A stretch of DNA of 64,000 nt from Shimia isoporae (GCF_004346865.1 NZ_SMGR01000001.1:1550001-1614000); one strand, 5' to 3'. Positions 28,656 to 37,844 are shown, counted from the first letter of the stretch. A program made the numbers and translations. The notes: a model not told the origin generated them from the sequence alone.

Positions 28656-28676
28656 CCCGCACAACTTCTTTGTTGT

Positions 28677-29573
28677 TCAAAGGGCGTTTTGTGCTTCCCC
28701 CGAGATCAGTTTTCGCATCGCCCTGATTTCCTGCGCCATGAAGTCGACAAATAAACGTACGCGCATGGTTTTTCGTAGCTCGCCATGCATCAATATCCAG
28801 ATCCAGCGGTTCAACTCGACTTTTGTTCCCGGCATTTGCACGAAATCGTGATCGCCTAACACACTGCTTACCGGCAGATATCCAAACCCCATTCCAGCGC
28901 GGATCATTTCTTTCTGCATAACAACTTCCCGCGCAACGTGGCGCGCGTTTGCCTTTGAATAGGGTGTCTTCGAAGCCCACCTTTGAACGTCATCGGAATC
29001 TGTCCACGCAACCCAGTCGAGCCCTGCTCCATCCGGGCCCGACTGCGGGACCTTGTGCTCCAGATACCAAGGGCTGCAATACAGCCCGATCGCGGTTTGC
29101 GCGACCTTGCGCCCCACTACGTCATCGGTCACCTCATATGCCACTCGGATCGAAACATCAGCTTCCAATCTGTTGAGATCCTCAAACCGGTTCGTAACTG
29201 TAATGTCGAGCTTGATATCAGGATAGGCTTCTGAAAACGCTTGAAAAATCCTTGGAAGCAAATCGAAACCAAGCACTGGTGGAACCGACACTTTCACCGT
29301 TCCGTACGCTTCCTGATCCAACCCAAGTACCCGCGCCTTTGCCCCATTCATCGCGTCTTCCGCATTTTCAGCCAATGGCAAAAGGCTTTCTCCGGCCGGC
29401 GTCAACGACATGCCGCCACGCGTTCTGTCAAACAAGCGCACCCCATAACTCGCTTCCAGTGCCTTAACGTGACGGTCAACCGTCGCATGTGTTGCCCCCA
29501 ACGACAAAGCTGCGGCGCGCAAACTCCCTTCCCTCGCAATCGCCAAAAAATAGGGCATTGCAGACCACTCCAT
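28677..29573 (-). CDS. LysR-family transcriptional regulator
   Basis: 298 residues: N-terminal winged HTH (M-P-Y-F-L-A-I-A-R-E-G-S-L-R-A-A-A-L-S-L-G, about 5-60) and a LysR effector-binding domain from about residue 90. The ATG at 29573 is preceded by AGGAGG. The N-terminal W-S-A-M-P-Y-F-L-A and Y-C-S-P-W-Y-L segments fit the group of LysR regulators that act near oxidoreductase genes. It is divergent from the SRPBCC gene 104 bases away, its likely target. Confidence 0.87.
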   Translation of the reverse strand: MEWSAMPYFLAIAREGSLRAAALSLGATHATVDRHVKALEASYGVRLFDRTRGGMSLTPAGESLLPLAENAEDAMNGAKARVLGLDQEAYGTVKVSVPPVLGFDLLPRIFQAFSEAYPDIKLDITVTNRFEDLNRLEADVSIRVAYEVTDDVVGRKVAQTAIGLYCSPWYLEHKVPQSGPDGAGLDWVAWTDSDDVQRWASKTPYSKANARHVAREVVMQKEMIRAGMGFGYLPVSSVLGDHDFVQMPGTKVELNRWIWILMHGELRKTMRVRLFVDFMAQEIRAMRKLISGEAQNAL

Positions 29574-29677
29574 AGCCGCACCTCCTGTATCATATTCAAT
29601 CCACCGCGTCAGAAAACGTACGGTTCCGGACAGAAATATAACCACTTAACTCTTCGTCACAACAGGAGGAGATCAAT

Positions 29678-30148
29678 ATGCCAGAAGTATCAGTTCAAAC
29701 CACGATCAACGCACCGGTCGAGGATGTTTGGAGCGCATGGGATGACTATGCCCATATCGAAAAGTTCAACCCGAACCTGAGCCGTTCTTTTCTGCTGGAT
29801 GGATCGGAAACAACCGGACTCGGCGCAGAGCGTCAGTGTACCCTGACAGACGGTAAGAATTACATTCAGGAACGGATTGTCGAATACAAACCCCATCAGC
29901 GAATGAAGGTGGAGATCTTTGACGGAACTTTTCCGCTCAAGGATAACTACGCCACCATAGACATGCGCCAAACCGGTCCGAACCGCACCGAATTAAACTT
30001 CAAAATGGAGTTTGTGCCCAAATACGGCTTATTGGGGCGTCTGATGGTTCCCATGATGAAGCCGCAATTCCGCAAGTTGCTGGGGAAACTCATCGACGCA
30101 AACAAGGCTTATGTGGAGCGCGGTGAAGTTGTTGCCCGCGCAGCTTAA
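29678..30148 (+). CDS. SRPBCC-family (START-like) protein
   Basis: 156 residues of the polyketide-cyclase/Bet v 1-like fold: INAPVEDVWSAWDDYAHIEKFNPNL is the classic N-terminal SRPBCC signature, followed by a lipid-type cavity and a C-terminal helix. Binding of a hydrophobic ligand is expected; the ligand is unknown. A strong AGGAGGAG site precedes the ATG. Regulation by the divergent LysR gene is likely. Confidence 0.82.
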   Translation: MPEVSVQTTINAPVEDVWSAWDDYAHIEKFNPNLSRSFLLDGSETTGLGAERQCTLTDGKNYIQERIVEYKPHQRMKVEIFDGTFPLKDNYATIDMRQTGPNRTELNFKMEFVPKYGLLGRLMVPMMKPQFRKLLGKLIDANKAYVERGEVVARAA

Positions 30149-30279
30149 GCCCAACGAACACGGGCTGCGACCATTCGCGGCCCGAATTTGGTCCGTGTTA
30201 GCGGTATCCCATAGTATACAGTATTGATCTTCCGGCCCCGTACGCTAGAAAGCGCGTGAACGCTATTCCGGAGGTCATG

Positions 30280-31674
30280 ATGGCAGATACCCGCACCGAA
30301 ACCGACAGCTTTGGCCCGCTAGAGGTTCCTTCCGACAAGTATTGGGGCGCGCAAACTCAGCGCTCGATCATGAACTTCCCGATTGGTTGGGAGAAACAGC
30401 CGGTCGCCATCGTCCGCGCCCTTGGGGTGATCAAGCAAGCCTGCGCGATGCAGAACAAAGCGACAGGAAAGCTGGATCCAAAAATCGCGGACGCGGTTAT
30501 CCAGGCAGCTTCCGAGGTGGTCGCAGGGAAGTTCGACGACAATTTCCCCCTGGTTGTCTGGCAAACCGGATCCGGCACCCAGTCCAACATGAACTCCAAC
30601 GAAGTTATCGCGAATCGAGCGATCGAAATCCTCGGCGGCGTGATCGGCTCCAAGGACCCAGTGCACCCGAATGACCATTGCAACATGGGTCAATCTTCAA
30701 ACGATACCTTTCCGACCGCAATGCACATTGCAGCGGCAATGACAGTGCGCGACGTTCTTTTGCCTGGGTTGACCAAGCTGGCAGAAGGCCTTGAAGCAAA
30801 GTCTGAAGAGTTCAAGGACATCATCAAAATCGGGCGCACGCACACTCAGGATGCAACCCCTCTCACGCTGGGTCAGGAATTCGGCGGGTATGCCCATCAG
30901 ATCCGCCAAGGCATCGCCCGTGTTGAAGCTGCGCTGCCAGGCATCTACGAGTTGGCCCAAGGTGGTACTGCGGTTGGCACAGGTCTTAATACCCAAAAGG
31001 GTTGGGGCGAAGCTGTGGCGGCCAACATGGCAGAAATCACGGGATTGCCATTCGTGACAGCGCCAAACAAATTTGAAGCTCTGGCCGCACACGATGCCAT
31101 GGTCTTCATGTCTGGTGCCCTCGCCACCGTCGCCGGAGCAATGTACAAAATTGCTAACGATATTCGCTTCCTCGGCTCCGGTCCCCGCTCCGGACTTGGT
31201 GAACTTATCTTGCCTGAGAACGAACCCGGGTCTTCGATTATGCCAGGCAAGGTGAACCCGACACAGGCCGAAGCCATGACTCAGGTTGCCGCGCACGTCA
31301 TGGGCAACAACGCCGCCATGACCTTTGCCGGTTCGCAAGGACATTTCGAACTGAACGTTTACAACCCGATGATGTCCTACAACCTTTTGCAATCCATGCA
31401 GTTGCTAGGCGACGTGGCGGACAGCTTCACAGAACGAATGCTCAACGGCATTCAAGCAAACGAGCCACGGATCGACAAACTGATGAAAGAAAGCCTGATG
31501 CTGGTAACAGCACTGGCACCCAGCATCGGTTATGACAACGCAACCAAGGTCGCCAAAACCGCCCACAAGAACGGCACTACCCTGAAAGAAGAAGCCATCG
31601 CATTGGGCTTCGTCGACGAAGCGACTTTCGATGCGGTCGTGCGCCCGGAACAGATGATCGGCCCCAAAGACTGA
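30280..31674 (+). CDS. fumC: Class II fumarate hydratase
   Basis: 464 residues of the fumarase/aspartase superfamily. The signature [11 protein letters not shown] is present, as are [24 protein letters not shown] and the [10 protein letters not shown] active-site block. It hydrates fumarate to L-malate in the TCA cycle. The second of two adjacent ATGs (30280) has the better distance from the GGAGG site. A strong terminator follows. Confidence 0.95.
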   Translation: MADTRTETDSFGPLEVPSDKYWGAQTQRSIMNFPIGWEKQPVAIVRALGVIKQACAMQNKATGKLDPKIADAVIQAASEVVAGKFDDNFPLVVWQTGSGTQSNMNSNEVIANRAIEILGGVIGSKDPVHPNDHCNMGQSSNDTFPTAMHIAAAMTVRDVLLPGLTKLAEGLEAKSEEFKDIIKIGRTHTQDATPLTLGQEFGGYAHQIRQGIARVEAALPGIYELAQGGTAVGTGLNTQKGWGEAVAANMAEITGLPFVTAPNKFEALAAHDAMVFMSGALATVAGAMYKIANDIRFLGSGPRSGLGELILPENEPGSSIMPGKVNPTQAEAMTQVAAHVMGNNAAMTFAGSQGHFELNVYNPMMSYNLLQSMQLLGDVADSFTERMLNGIQANEPRIDKLMKESLMLVTALAPSIGYDNATKVAKTAHKNGTTLKEEAIALGFVDEATFDAVVRPEQMIGPKD

Positions 31675-31702
31675 TCTCTTGCTGACAGAACGTCACACTT
31701 GG

Positions 31703-31726
31703 GGCGACCTTTGGGTCGCCTCTTTT
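31703..31726 (+). terminator. Rho-independent terminator after fumC
   Basis: Seven-bp stem GGCGACC/GGTCGCC with a four-base loop, followed by TCTTTT; 28 bases past the fumC stop. Confidence 0.85.
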
Positions 31727-31758
31727 CATTTGAGCTTTCCTTGTGCCAAACTCGCAGC

Positions 31759-31929
31759 ATGACTGTCGTTAACCTCAACAAATTCCGCAAAGCAAAGGCC
31801 CGCGCTGAACAAAAAGCACAGGCAGACGAAAACGCAGCGAAATTCGGGCGCACCAAAGCACAAAAAGCACTGGAGGAGGCCCGCGCGGAAAAAGACAAAC
31901 GCGACCTCGATGGCAAGGAACGCGAATGA
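31759..31929 (+). CDS. DUF4169 small charged protein
   Basis: 56 residues, highly charged and helical (VVNLNKFRKAKAR... with runs of Lys, Arg, Glu and Ala), matching the small DUF4169 family common in Rhodobacteraceae. The stop overlaps the start of the ribbon-helix-helix gene by four bases (ATGA), a pairing that suggests a joint role. No function is known. Confidence 0.78.
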   Translation: MTVVNLNKFRKAKARAEQKAQADENAAKFGRTKAQKALEEARAEKDKRDLDGKERE

Positions 31930-32150
31930 CTCGCCCAGTCAAACGCTCTTTGACGCTGCGCGGACACCGGACCAGCGTATCGCTTGAGGACGACTTCTGG
32001 CGTGCTTTTCAGGAAATAGCGCGGGAAAAAAATATTGCAACCAACGCGTTAGCTGCTGAAATTGATGCAACTCGTGACTTTGAGGCAGGGCTCGCCACTG
32101 CGATCCGGATCTATGTACTCAATCATTACCGCTCGAAAGCAATGGGCTGA
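31926..32150 (+). CDS. Ribbon-helix-helix domain protein
   Basis: 74 residues with a ribbon-helix-helix DNA-binding fold: K-R-S-L-T-L-R-G-H-R-T-S-V-S-L-E forms the beta strand, then two helices (D-D-F-W-R-A-F-Q-E-I-A and the C-terminal G-L-A-T-A-I-R-I-Y-V). It is translationally coupled to the DUF4169 gene. Probably a small repressor; targets are unknown. Confidence 0.8.
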   Translation: MTRPVKRSLTLRGHRTSVSLEDDFWRAFQEIAREKNIATNALAAEIDATRDFEAGLATAIRIYVLNHYRSKAMG

Positions 32151-32173
32151 TATTGTCTGAAACGGCCTCCGTT

Positions 32174-32584
32174 TCAGCCCGCTTCGCTCGCCACCAAACG
32201 TATGCGTTCGATCATCGCCCGAAGTCCGTTGGAGCGCTGCGAACTCAGATGTTCGTTCAACCCGAGCCGTTCCATTTCAGCGCGGGCATCAACGTGAAGT
32301 ACATCTGCAACAGGCAGGCCATTATAGAGCTTGCGCAGAACGGCAATCAATCCACTGACAATCATGGCGTCAGACGCCCCCTCGAAAGAGAAAATTCCAC
32401 CTTCGATGTTCGGATGAAGCCAAACCTGGCTGGCGCAGCCGTCGACTTTGGTCGCAGGCACCCGCAACGCTTCGTCCAGCGCGGGCATGTCCTTGCCCTG
32501 CTCTATCACATAGCGATAGCGGTCTTCCCAGTCCTCGATGAACTCGAAATCCTCAACGATTTCTTCAAACGCCTCGGTTGCCAT
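32174..32584 (-). CDS. sufE: SufE-family sulfur acceptor
   Basis: 136 residues. The sulfur-accepting cysteine is in K-V-D-G-C-A-S-Q-V-W (about residue 53), with the G-L-I-A-V-L-R-K-L-Y-N-G segment and the C-terminal R-S-N-G-L-R-A-M-I-E-R-I helix typical of SufE. It takes persulfide from SufS and stimulates Fe-S cluster assembly. The ATG at 32584 matches family starts. No other suf genes are in the window. Confidence 0.9.
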   Translation of the reverse strand: MATEAFEEIVEDFEFIEDWEDRYRYVIEQGKDMPALDEALRVPATKVDGCASQVWLHPNIEGGIFSFEGASDAMIVSGLIAVLRKLYNGLPVADVLHVDARAEMERLGLNEHLSSQRSNGLRAMIERIRLVASEAG

Positions 32585-32709
32585 AGGCCGGTCTCCTTCT
32601 TGCCCAACCGAGTTAAGCCGCTCCGCGGGAAACGTCCACCCTGCCAAAGCCACTTTTCAAGTAGCCTGCGATAGGTTAACCCATGAAATCAAAGAATGAG
32701 GCCTAATCG

Positions 32710-33231
32710 ATGCGCACCGCCCTGACTGTTTTGCTGCTGTCCACGTTGACTTTGACTGCGTGCCAGACCCGATTGAATCCATTTAACTGGTTTGGCAGCG
32801 ACCGCGAAGTTCAGGCGGTCAAGGATGCTGTCGAAGCTGGCGAGGCAAATCCGCTTGTTCCCAATAGCAGCAACACCAACAAGGGTATCTTCTCCAAAAA
32901 ACCCGCTCCCGTTTATGCAGGTACATTGATCGCGCAGGTGAAATCTGTTCAGGTCCTGCGCGTCACGGAAGGCGCGTTGATCGAAGCAGTAGGCGTATCG
33001 AACGTGCATGGCGTCCATTCCCTCAAACTTGATCCGCAAAACGACGGGAAACCGGTCAACGGCGTGCTAACCTACAGCTTCCTTGCAGTGCATCCCAAAG
33101 GCGGCTTCACCGGCGGCCCGGAACAGTCGCGCGAAGTTACGGTCGCCCATGTGGTGACGTCTGCGCAACTCTCCGGAGTGAGAACCATACGTGTCGTGGC
33201 GGCTCAGAACGCACGGGAAACCCGCCGCTAA
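32710..33231 (+). CDS. Putative lipoprotein of unknown function
   Basis: 173 residues with a lipoprotein signal: hydrophobic LTVLLLSTLTLTA then Cys18 (lipobox L-T-A-C). The mature part begins with QTRLNPFNWFG, as in Rhodobacteraceae lipoproteins often named D-galactarate dehydratase by mistake; no such enzyme motif is seen. A beta-rich domain from about residue 70 to 165 is likely. It should be attached to the outer membrane on the periplasmic side. Confidence 0.75.
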   Translation: MRTALTVLLLSTLTLTACQTRLNPFNWFGSDREVQAVKDAVEAGEANPLVPNSSNTNKGIFSKKPAPVYAGTLIAQVKSVQVLRVTEGALIEAVGVSNVHGVHSLKLDPQNDGKPVNGVLTYSFLAVHPKGGFTGGPEQSREVTVAHVVTSAQLSGVRTIRVVAAQNARETRR

Positions 33232-33255
33232 GCAAGTTTGAGCCGGAGTTTTACC

Positions 33256-35031
33256 TTACCAGGCATCAACATATCGCAATGACGGGACGCAGGGGCCGGC
33301 CGCGCACAATGCCTTGCCAATCGCGTCCCGGCTATCCGCCGGATCAATAACAGCATCGAACTCCAGCAAACTGGCCGCATTCAAAGCTTTGCCGTTTTCA
33401 TAAAGCAACGCGACCAACCGCTCGTATTCTTTCTCGCGTTCTACCTGATCACTGATTGCAGCAAGCCGTTCCCTTTGCCCCAGCTTAACCGCGCCTTCCA
33501 AGCCCATTGCGCCGACTTCTCCGGTGGGCCACGCACAGCAGAACTGCGGTCGGTCAAATCCACCGCCTGCCATGGCCATTGCCCCGAGTCCGTAAGCCTT
33601 TCTTAGAATGATCGTCACCAATGGCTGCGTGAAATGCGCTCCTGCGAGGAACAGGCGCGATACATGCGCCACCTGACCCGTCTTTTCGATCTCCGGCCCA
33701 ACCATAAATCCGGGAGTGTCACACAATGTAACAACGGGAACGCCCCACGCGTCACAAAGCTGCAAAAAACGCGCGCCCTTATCGGCCGCCGACGCATCAA
33801 TGGCTCCCCCCAAGTGTAAGGGATTGTTCGCCAAAATCCCAACTGACCGTCCATTGATCCGCGCAAAACCTGTCACCATCCCAACGCCGAAACCGCGCCT
33901 GAGCTCTAAAAATCCGGCTTCGTCAACCAGGCTGTTAATCGCGTCTCGCATGTCATAGGCACGCGTTCGGTCGGTCGGGATAACATCCCGCAATCGTTCC
34001 GCTTTGGGAGCTTCCAAGGATTCCAAATCCGGCCCGGACATCCCAAGCAATTGCTTTGCCGCAACTACAGCGGCAGCCTCGTCATCAACCAAGCAGTCAA
34101 TCACGCCGTTTTTGGATTGAACGTCAGACGGGCCTATGTCCCGCGCGTCAACAACGCCCAGACCGCCACCCTCGATCATGGCTGGACCGCCCATTCCGAT
34201 GAAACTGGCTTGCGTGGCTATGCGAACGTCGCAAACGCCAAAGAGCGCCGCATTTCCCGCGAAGCAAAGGCCTGTCACGATCCCTATCTTCGGACCTTTG
34301 TGAGCCGCGAAATGGCGGAACGATGTCACGTTCAGTCCAGCAACCATCATATGTGCGACGTCATAGTCGTTTGGTCGCCCGCCACCGCCTTCCGCAAACA
34401 GAACTATTGGAAGATTGTCTCGTCCCGCGACCTCGATCAGCCGGTCCATTTTTCGATGGTGGTTGTAACCTTGCGTTCCTGCCAGGACCGTGTAGTCCAC
34501 GGCCATTGCAGCAACGGCAGTACCGTTGACTGTTCCTGTACCGCAGATAATCCCATCACCCTGAGTGCGCGCCTGCAACTCGGCGAGGCCGCGTTGCGTG
34601 CGCTGTGCTGCCACAGCCAGCGCCCCGTACTCGGTAAAGCTGCCTGCATCTAACAAATCTTCAATATTATTTCGGGCTGTTCGCATCCCTGCGTTGCTAC
34701 GCTTGGCCACCGCTTCGGGACGCGCGGAATCTTGCAAAAGTGCCATCCGGGTTTCTAGCTCTGCCAGATCTGTCCGCGCCTCAACTTTCCTTGATGGCGC
34801 AGTAGTCTCCACCGCTTTCGGTTCATAGCTGATCAGCCGTTCTCCCCCAGCGAGTTCCTGGCCAGCCTGCACATGCACGGTTCTCACGACGCCGCTTTCG
34901 GAGGCGCGGATCTCGTGTTGCATCTTCATCAATTCGGTAACGATCAGTACCGTGCCTTTCGCCACCGCCTGACCTTCACGCACCCGCACATCAGAAACGA
35001 TTGCAGCACTCTCTGCCTTAACAACCTTCAT
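33256..35031 (-). CDS. Fused biotinyl-carrier and carboxyltransferase protein
   Basis: 591 residues. Residues 1-70 are a biotinyl domain with the biotin lysine Lys36 in E-L-M-K-M-Q. After a linker, residues 110-590 form an acyl-CoA carboxyltransferase pair of crotonase folds, with GGGGRPND, GLCFAGNAALFG and CDTPGFMVGPEIE motifs. The protein should hold carboxybiotin and transfer CO2 to an acyl-CoA or related acceptor. Carrier and carboxyltransferase are more often separate, or the carrier is fused to biotin carboxylase; no biotin carboxylase gene is in the window, so one must be supplied elsewhere. The substrate is unknown. Confidence 0.85.
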   Translation of the reverse strand: MKVVKAESAAIVSDVRVREGQAVAKGTVLIVTELMKMQHEIRASESGVVRTVHVQAGQELAGGERLISYEPKAVETTAPSRKVEARTDLAELETRMALLQDSARPEAVAKRSNAGMRTARNNIEDLLDAGSFTEYGALAVAAQRTQRGLAELQARTQGDGIICGTGTVNGTAVAAMAVDYTVLAGTQGYNHHRKMDRLIEVAGRDNLPIVLFAEGGGGRPNDYDVAHMMVAGLNVTSFRHFAAHKGPKIGIVTGLCFAGNAALFGVCDVRIATQASFIGMGGPAMIEGGGLGVVDARDIGPSDVQSKNGVIDCLVDDEAAAVVAAKQLLGMSGPDLESLEAPKAERLRDVIPTDRTRAYDMRDAINSLVDEAGFLELRRGFGVGMVTGFARINGRSVGILANNPLHLGGAIDASAADKGARFLQLCDAWGVPVVTLCDTPGFMVGPEIEKTGQVAHVSRLFLAGAHFTQPLVTIILRKAYGLGAMAMAGGGFDRPQFCCAWPTGEVGAMGLEGAVKLGQRERLAAISDQVEREKEYERLVALLYENGKALNAASLLEFDAVIDPADSRDAIGKALCAAGPCVPSLRYVDAW

Positions 35032-35216
35032 CTACCACTCCCCGAATCCCTGCCCGTGCATTTTTCGATCCCAGAATGCGCGAATGTGCGGGTATGTGGC
35101 AAAGCCCTTACCGTGACGTCACAAGGGCAAGAACAACCTTCCTGAGATCAATTTTGCCTGCCAGTTCCGACAGAAACGGAACAGATTTCCAAATTATTAT
35201 TGTCAGATTGGCAAAC

Positions 35217-35250
35217 AAAAAAGCCCTCAAGTCAGAGACTTAAGGGCTTT
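35217..35250 (-). terminator. Original terminator of tRNA-Asn, left of attL
   Basis: On the minus strand a 13-bp stem (one G-T pair) with a TCT loop is followed by six T residues. It lies just beyond the displaced tRNA-Asn 3' segment and would have ended tRNA-Asn transcription before integration. Confidence 0.8.
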
Positions 35251-35300
35251 TTATGGCTCCGGCGGTAGGGATCGAACCTACGACCAATTGATTAACAGTC
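35245..35300. repeat. attL: 56-bp copy of the tRNA-Asn 3' part
   Basis: Identical over 56 bases to 63195-63250. It contains the tRNA-Asn sequence from the anticodon loop to the CCA end, plus 9 bases of flank. The tRNA 5' half is absent here. Together with the integrase gene 0.6 kb inside, it marks the left end of an integrated element; the copies are 27,950 bases apart. Confidence 0.93.
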
Positions 35301-35392
35301 CTAGGGCGACTGCCCTCCCATCGGTTGCCCATCGGAGAAAAAACCAAAAAGTCACCTTTAAAACATGACTGACCAATTGATTTTACCTTTAC

Positions 35393-35420
35393 TGTCGGAG
35401 TGTGTCGGAGCATGTCGGAG
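35393..35420 (+). repeat. Three direct repeats TGTCGGAG
   Basis: The octamer TGTCGGAG occurs at 35393, 35403 and 35413, spaced exactly 10 bases, one helical turn. A 12-base copy of part of the att core (GACCAATTGATT) is at 35371-35382. The position between attL and the first gene suggests arm-type integrase or excisionase sites. Confidence 0.55.
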
Positions 35421-35486
35421 GTCCGAAAACTGCCCTTCCTCTGCCCATCGGGAGGATGGGCAAAACCGAAAACACAGGACTTCCTC

Positions 35487-35909
35487 ATGAAGACAGAAGA
35501 CAAACTTAAACTTGCCCAAGATACACACGCGCAGTGCATGCGAACCCTCGAAATCCTCGAAGACTATGACGCGAACAGCCCGTTGATGGGAGCAGTCGGA
35601 GAACTATGGGCAGAGGTCAATCTGGGTATGACAAAGGCCGAGCGCGGTGCGGAGCACATCGACGGAACAACACCGGACGGTCGACGTTTGCAGGTGAAGG
35701 CAAAACGCGCTGGAGCGCATCGCGACAGCGGAACATACGTCACCATGCCCAAGGACACAAAGGCGGACGACTTACTGATTGTATTCGTCGCCGACGATGG
35801 AGAGATCACCCGCATAATCGGGCCAGTACCAACCAACCTCTTGCAGCCAAAAGGGCGCGGAAACCGCTGCTACGTCAGCGACATCGTCAAGGCAATTGGG
35901 GACAAATGA
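35487..35909 (+). CDS. Small PD-(D/E)XK nuclease-fold-like protein
   Basis: 140 residues. The order Glu39 (G-E-L-W-A-E), Asp64 (P-D-G-R-R-L) and Q-V-K at 69-71 on a strand followed by a helix fits a restriction-endonuclease-like core with the E-x-K position as Q-x-K. The later IGPVP segment is a further strand. The protein could cleave DNA or have lost activity. It ends directly at the integrase start with no gap, so both are likely expressed together. The family assignment is tentative. Confidence 0.5.
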   Translation: MKTEDKLKLAQDTHAQCMRTLEILEDYDANSPLMGAVGELWAEVNLGMTKAERGAEHIDGTTPDGRRLQVKAKRAGAHRDSGTYVTMPKDTKADDLLIVFVADDGEITRIIGPVPTNLLQPKGRGNRCYVSDIVKAIGDK

Positions 35910-37208
35910 ATGAAATTCGACATCGGAAAACCGCTCGCGATCAGAGCCGCGTTGAAACCCCACGACGACGGAAAGCCCTTCGAAATCAGCGACACGCAGG
36001 TCAAAGGCCTCACAGCGCGGGTCAGACGCATCGACGGGCAAATCATCGGCAAGTGGAACTGCCGCATCACCATCGACGGGAAGACCAAACGTATCAGCCT
36101 CGGCGATGTGAACGAGATGAGCGGCACAGAGGCCCGACTCGCAGCCATCACCACCAGAGAACAGGCCAGACAGGGTCAGACCATCGTGAGCGCCAGCACA
36201 GCAGCCAGAGAGGCCCAACGCGAGGCAGAGGAAGCCGCAGCCAAGGCAGCAGTCGACCAAACCACCCTGCACGACCTGCTGTTCGTCGATGATGGCCAGC
36301 GAAAGAGCTACGACACACTCAAGTGGCAGCACCTGAAGTCAGGTGCAGGCGCAGCACGACATGCGAGTAACTTCCTCGCAGACCTGCTGCACAAACCCGC
36401 GAAGCAACTCACCAAGTACGATCTGGAGCGGGTTTTCCTACAGAAAGCAGACACAGCACCGCACAGCGCCACCCGAGGGCTCGCGTACGTCCGCCCTGCC
36501 CTCATCTTCTTGATGAAGCGCGAATGGGTCCAGCGAGACGTTCTCGATCTGGTCGAAGATTTGAAGGTCAAAACGGTCGCGAGAGAGCGCGTTCTGCAGC
36601 CGGTAGAATGGCAAGCCATCTGGTCAGCCACAGGCACCGAACTGTTAAACGCCACACCCGCAGGCCTCGCGGTCAAAACGCTGATGATGACAGGCGCACG
36701 GAACCGAGAGGTCGCAGAGATGCGCGTCGATGAACTGCATCTCGACCGAGCCGAGTGGCATCTGCCGACCGACCGAAGCAAAAACGCAGACCCGCACGTC
36801 TTCTGCCTGCCCCAGCGAGCGGTCGAGGTGCTGCGTCACACGTTGCAGAAGAAAGAGGACTTCGGGCTCGAGGACAGTGAGTTCGTCTTCACGAACGACG
36901 GGATCGCCCCAGTCTGGCTGGGCAGCAAGGTCAAAGCGCAAATCGACAGCCGCAGCGGTGTGACGGAGTGGCGGTTTCATGACCTGCGACGCACGATGGC
37001 CACGGAACTCGGCGAACGCGGCATTAGCGGCGAGATTGTGGACATGATGCTGAACCACAGGGCCAGCGCGAGCCGCGGCGGTGTCAAAGGCGTTTACAAT
37101 CGATCGAAGCTGCTGCCACAGCGCCACGCCGCCGCAGACCGCTGGGGCAATATCACCGACAACTGGATCGACGGGCATACGTCAAACGTGGTCCAAATCG
37201 CCGGTTAA
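35910..37208 (+). CDS. int: Tyrosine recombinase/integrase of the element
   Basis: 432 residues. An N-terminal DUF4102-like arm-binding region (1-90) and a core-binding SAM-like domain (about 115-215) precede the catalytic domain with Arg264 (T-G-A-R-N-R-E), His357-x2-Arg360 (H-D-L-R-R-T), His383 and nucleophile Tyr396 (V-Y-N-R-S). It resembles P4-type integrases, which use tRNA 3' ends as targets. It is the first large gene inside attL and faces inward, so it is the likely agent of insertion into tRNA-Asn. Confidence 0.92.
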   Translation: MKFDIGKPLAIRAALKPHDDGKPFEISDTQVKGLTARVRRIDGQIIGKWNCRITIDGKTKRISLGDVNEMSGTEARLAAITTREQARQGQTIVSASTAAREAQREAEEAAAKAAVDQTTLHDLLFVDDGQRKSYDTLKWQHLKSGAGAARHASNFLADLLHKPAKQLTKYDLERVFLQKADTAPHSATRGLAYVRPALIFLMKREWVQRDVLDLVEDLKVKTVARERVLQPVEWQAIWSATGTELLNATPAGLAVKTLMMTGARNREVAEMRVDELHLDRAEWHLPTDRSKNADPHVFCLPQRAVEVLRHTLQKKEDFGLEDSEFVFTNDGIAPVWLGSKVKAQIDSRSGVTEWRFHDLRRTMATELGERGISGEIVDMMLNHRASASRGGVKGVYNRSKLLPQRHAAADRWGNITDNWIDGHTSNVVQIAG

Positions 37209-37476
37209 ACTTTGCTGGAGGGGTGGACAGGACCGAAACGATAGTCAACGATGGGTCATCCGTACCGCCACGCCTCAACCGTAAAATCGGCACTGACGTA
37301 ACAAACGGTCGGAGACCCTGCTGGCCCAATGACCGCGGCGACCTTGCTCTCACCGGATGGGGGAGAATGCTCGCCGGATGCATCATAGCACAAGTGGAAG
37401 ATCGACGGACAGCCCTACGAGGCGCGGCACTGACCGCATCGATCTCCCGCTTTTGCCGCGCCTCACAGCAGAGACG

Positions 37477-37791
37477 ATGACCCAACCATCCGAACTCAAG
37501 TACCTATTCAACGACCTGCCACTCTGGTGTTCGATTGACCATGTCTGCATGGCGGTAAATCGCGCAGTCCCGCGCACCGAAGGACTGGTCAAAATCGACA
37601 TGCGCCACGGCCTCGGCCAGAACGTCCAGCGCAAACGCCTCGGTCGCAATTTGTACTACGACCGAGCAGACCTGATCCACTACATCGAAGCGCTGCTAGA
37701 TAGCATGGAACCCGTCGACGGTCTGGACCCAGAAATGGCGGCACTGGCGAAGAAAGCGTCCGATGCGCTCGCTGAACGGGGTGCAGCATGA
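37477..37791 (+). CDS. Small putative DNA-binding protein of the element
   Basis: 104 residues from the ATG at 37477. The middle part (P-L-W-C-S-I-D-H-V-C-M-A-V ... K-R-L-G-R-N-L-Y-Y-D-R-A-D-L-I-H-Y-I) has the length and pattern of a winged-helix excisionase/AlpA-like protein, but the match is weak. It lies 268 bases after the integrase and opens a chain of ten overlapping genes. The stop overlaps the next ATG (ATGA). Confidence 0.5.
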   Translation: MTQPSELKYLFNDLPLWCSIDHVCMAVNRAVPRTEGLVKIDMRHGLGQNVQRKRLGRNLYYDRADLIHYIEALLDSMEPVDGLDPEMAALAKKASDALAERGAA

Positions 37792-37844
37792 CGTGCGCCT
37801 CCAACCGCCCCGCAATCACTGGCCAGAAGGCCCCAAAAAAATGA
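37788..37844 (+). CDS. Micro-ORF of 18 codons in the overlap chain
   Basis: Starts in the ATGA of the previous stop and ends in an ATGA with the next ORF. The peptide is basic (it ends Q-K-A-P-K-K). Its only support is the precise stop/start coupling on both sides, which is the rule in this cassette. It could be a coupling device rather than a functional peptide. Confidence 0.35.
   Translation: MTCASNRPAITGQKAPKK

Noticed and set aside
35245-35300. Second tRNA-Asn gene at the left end of the element
   Set aside because: Only the 3' part is present; the sequence before the anticodon loop does not complete a cloverleaf, so it is an attachment-site copy, not a tRNA gene.
35393-35420. Short phased repeats considered as a CRISPR array
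   Set aside because: Only three 8-base units with 2-base gaps; no spacers and no cas genes. No CRISPR array was seen anywhere in the window.
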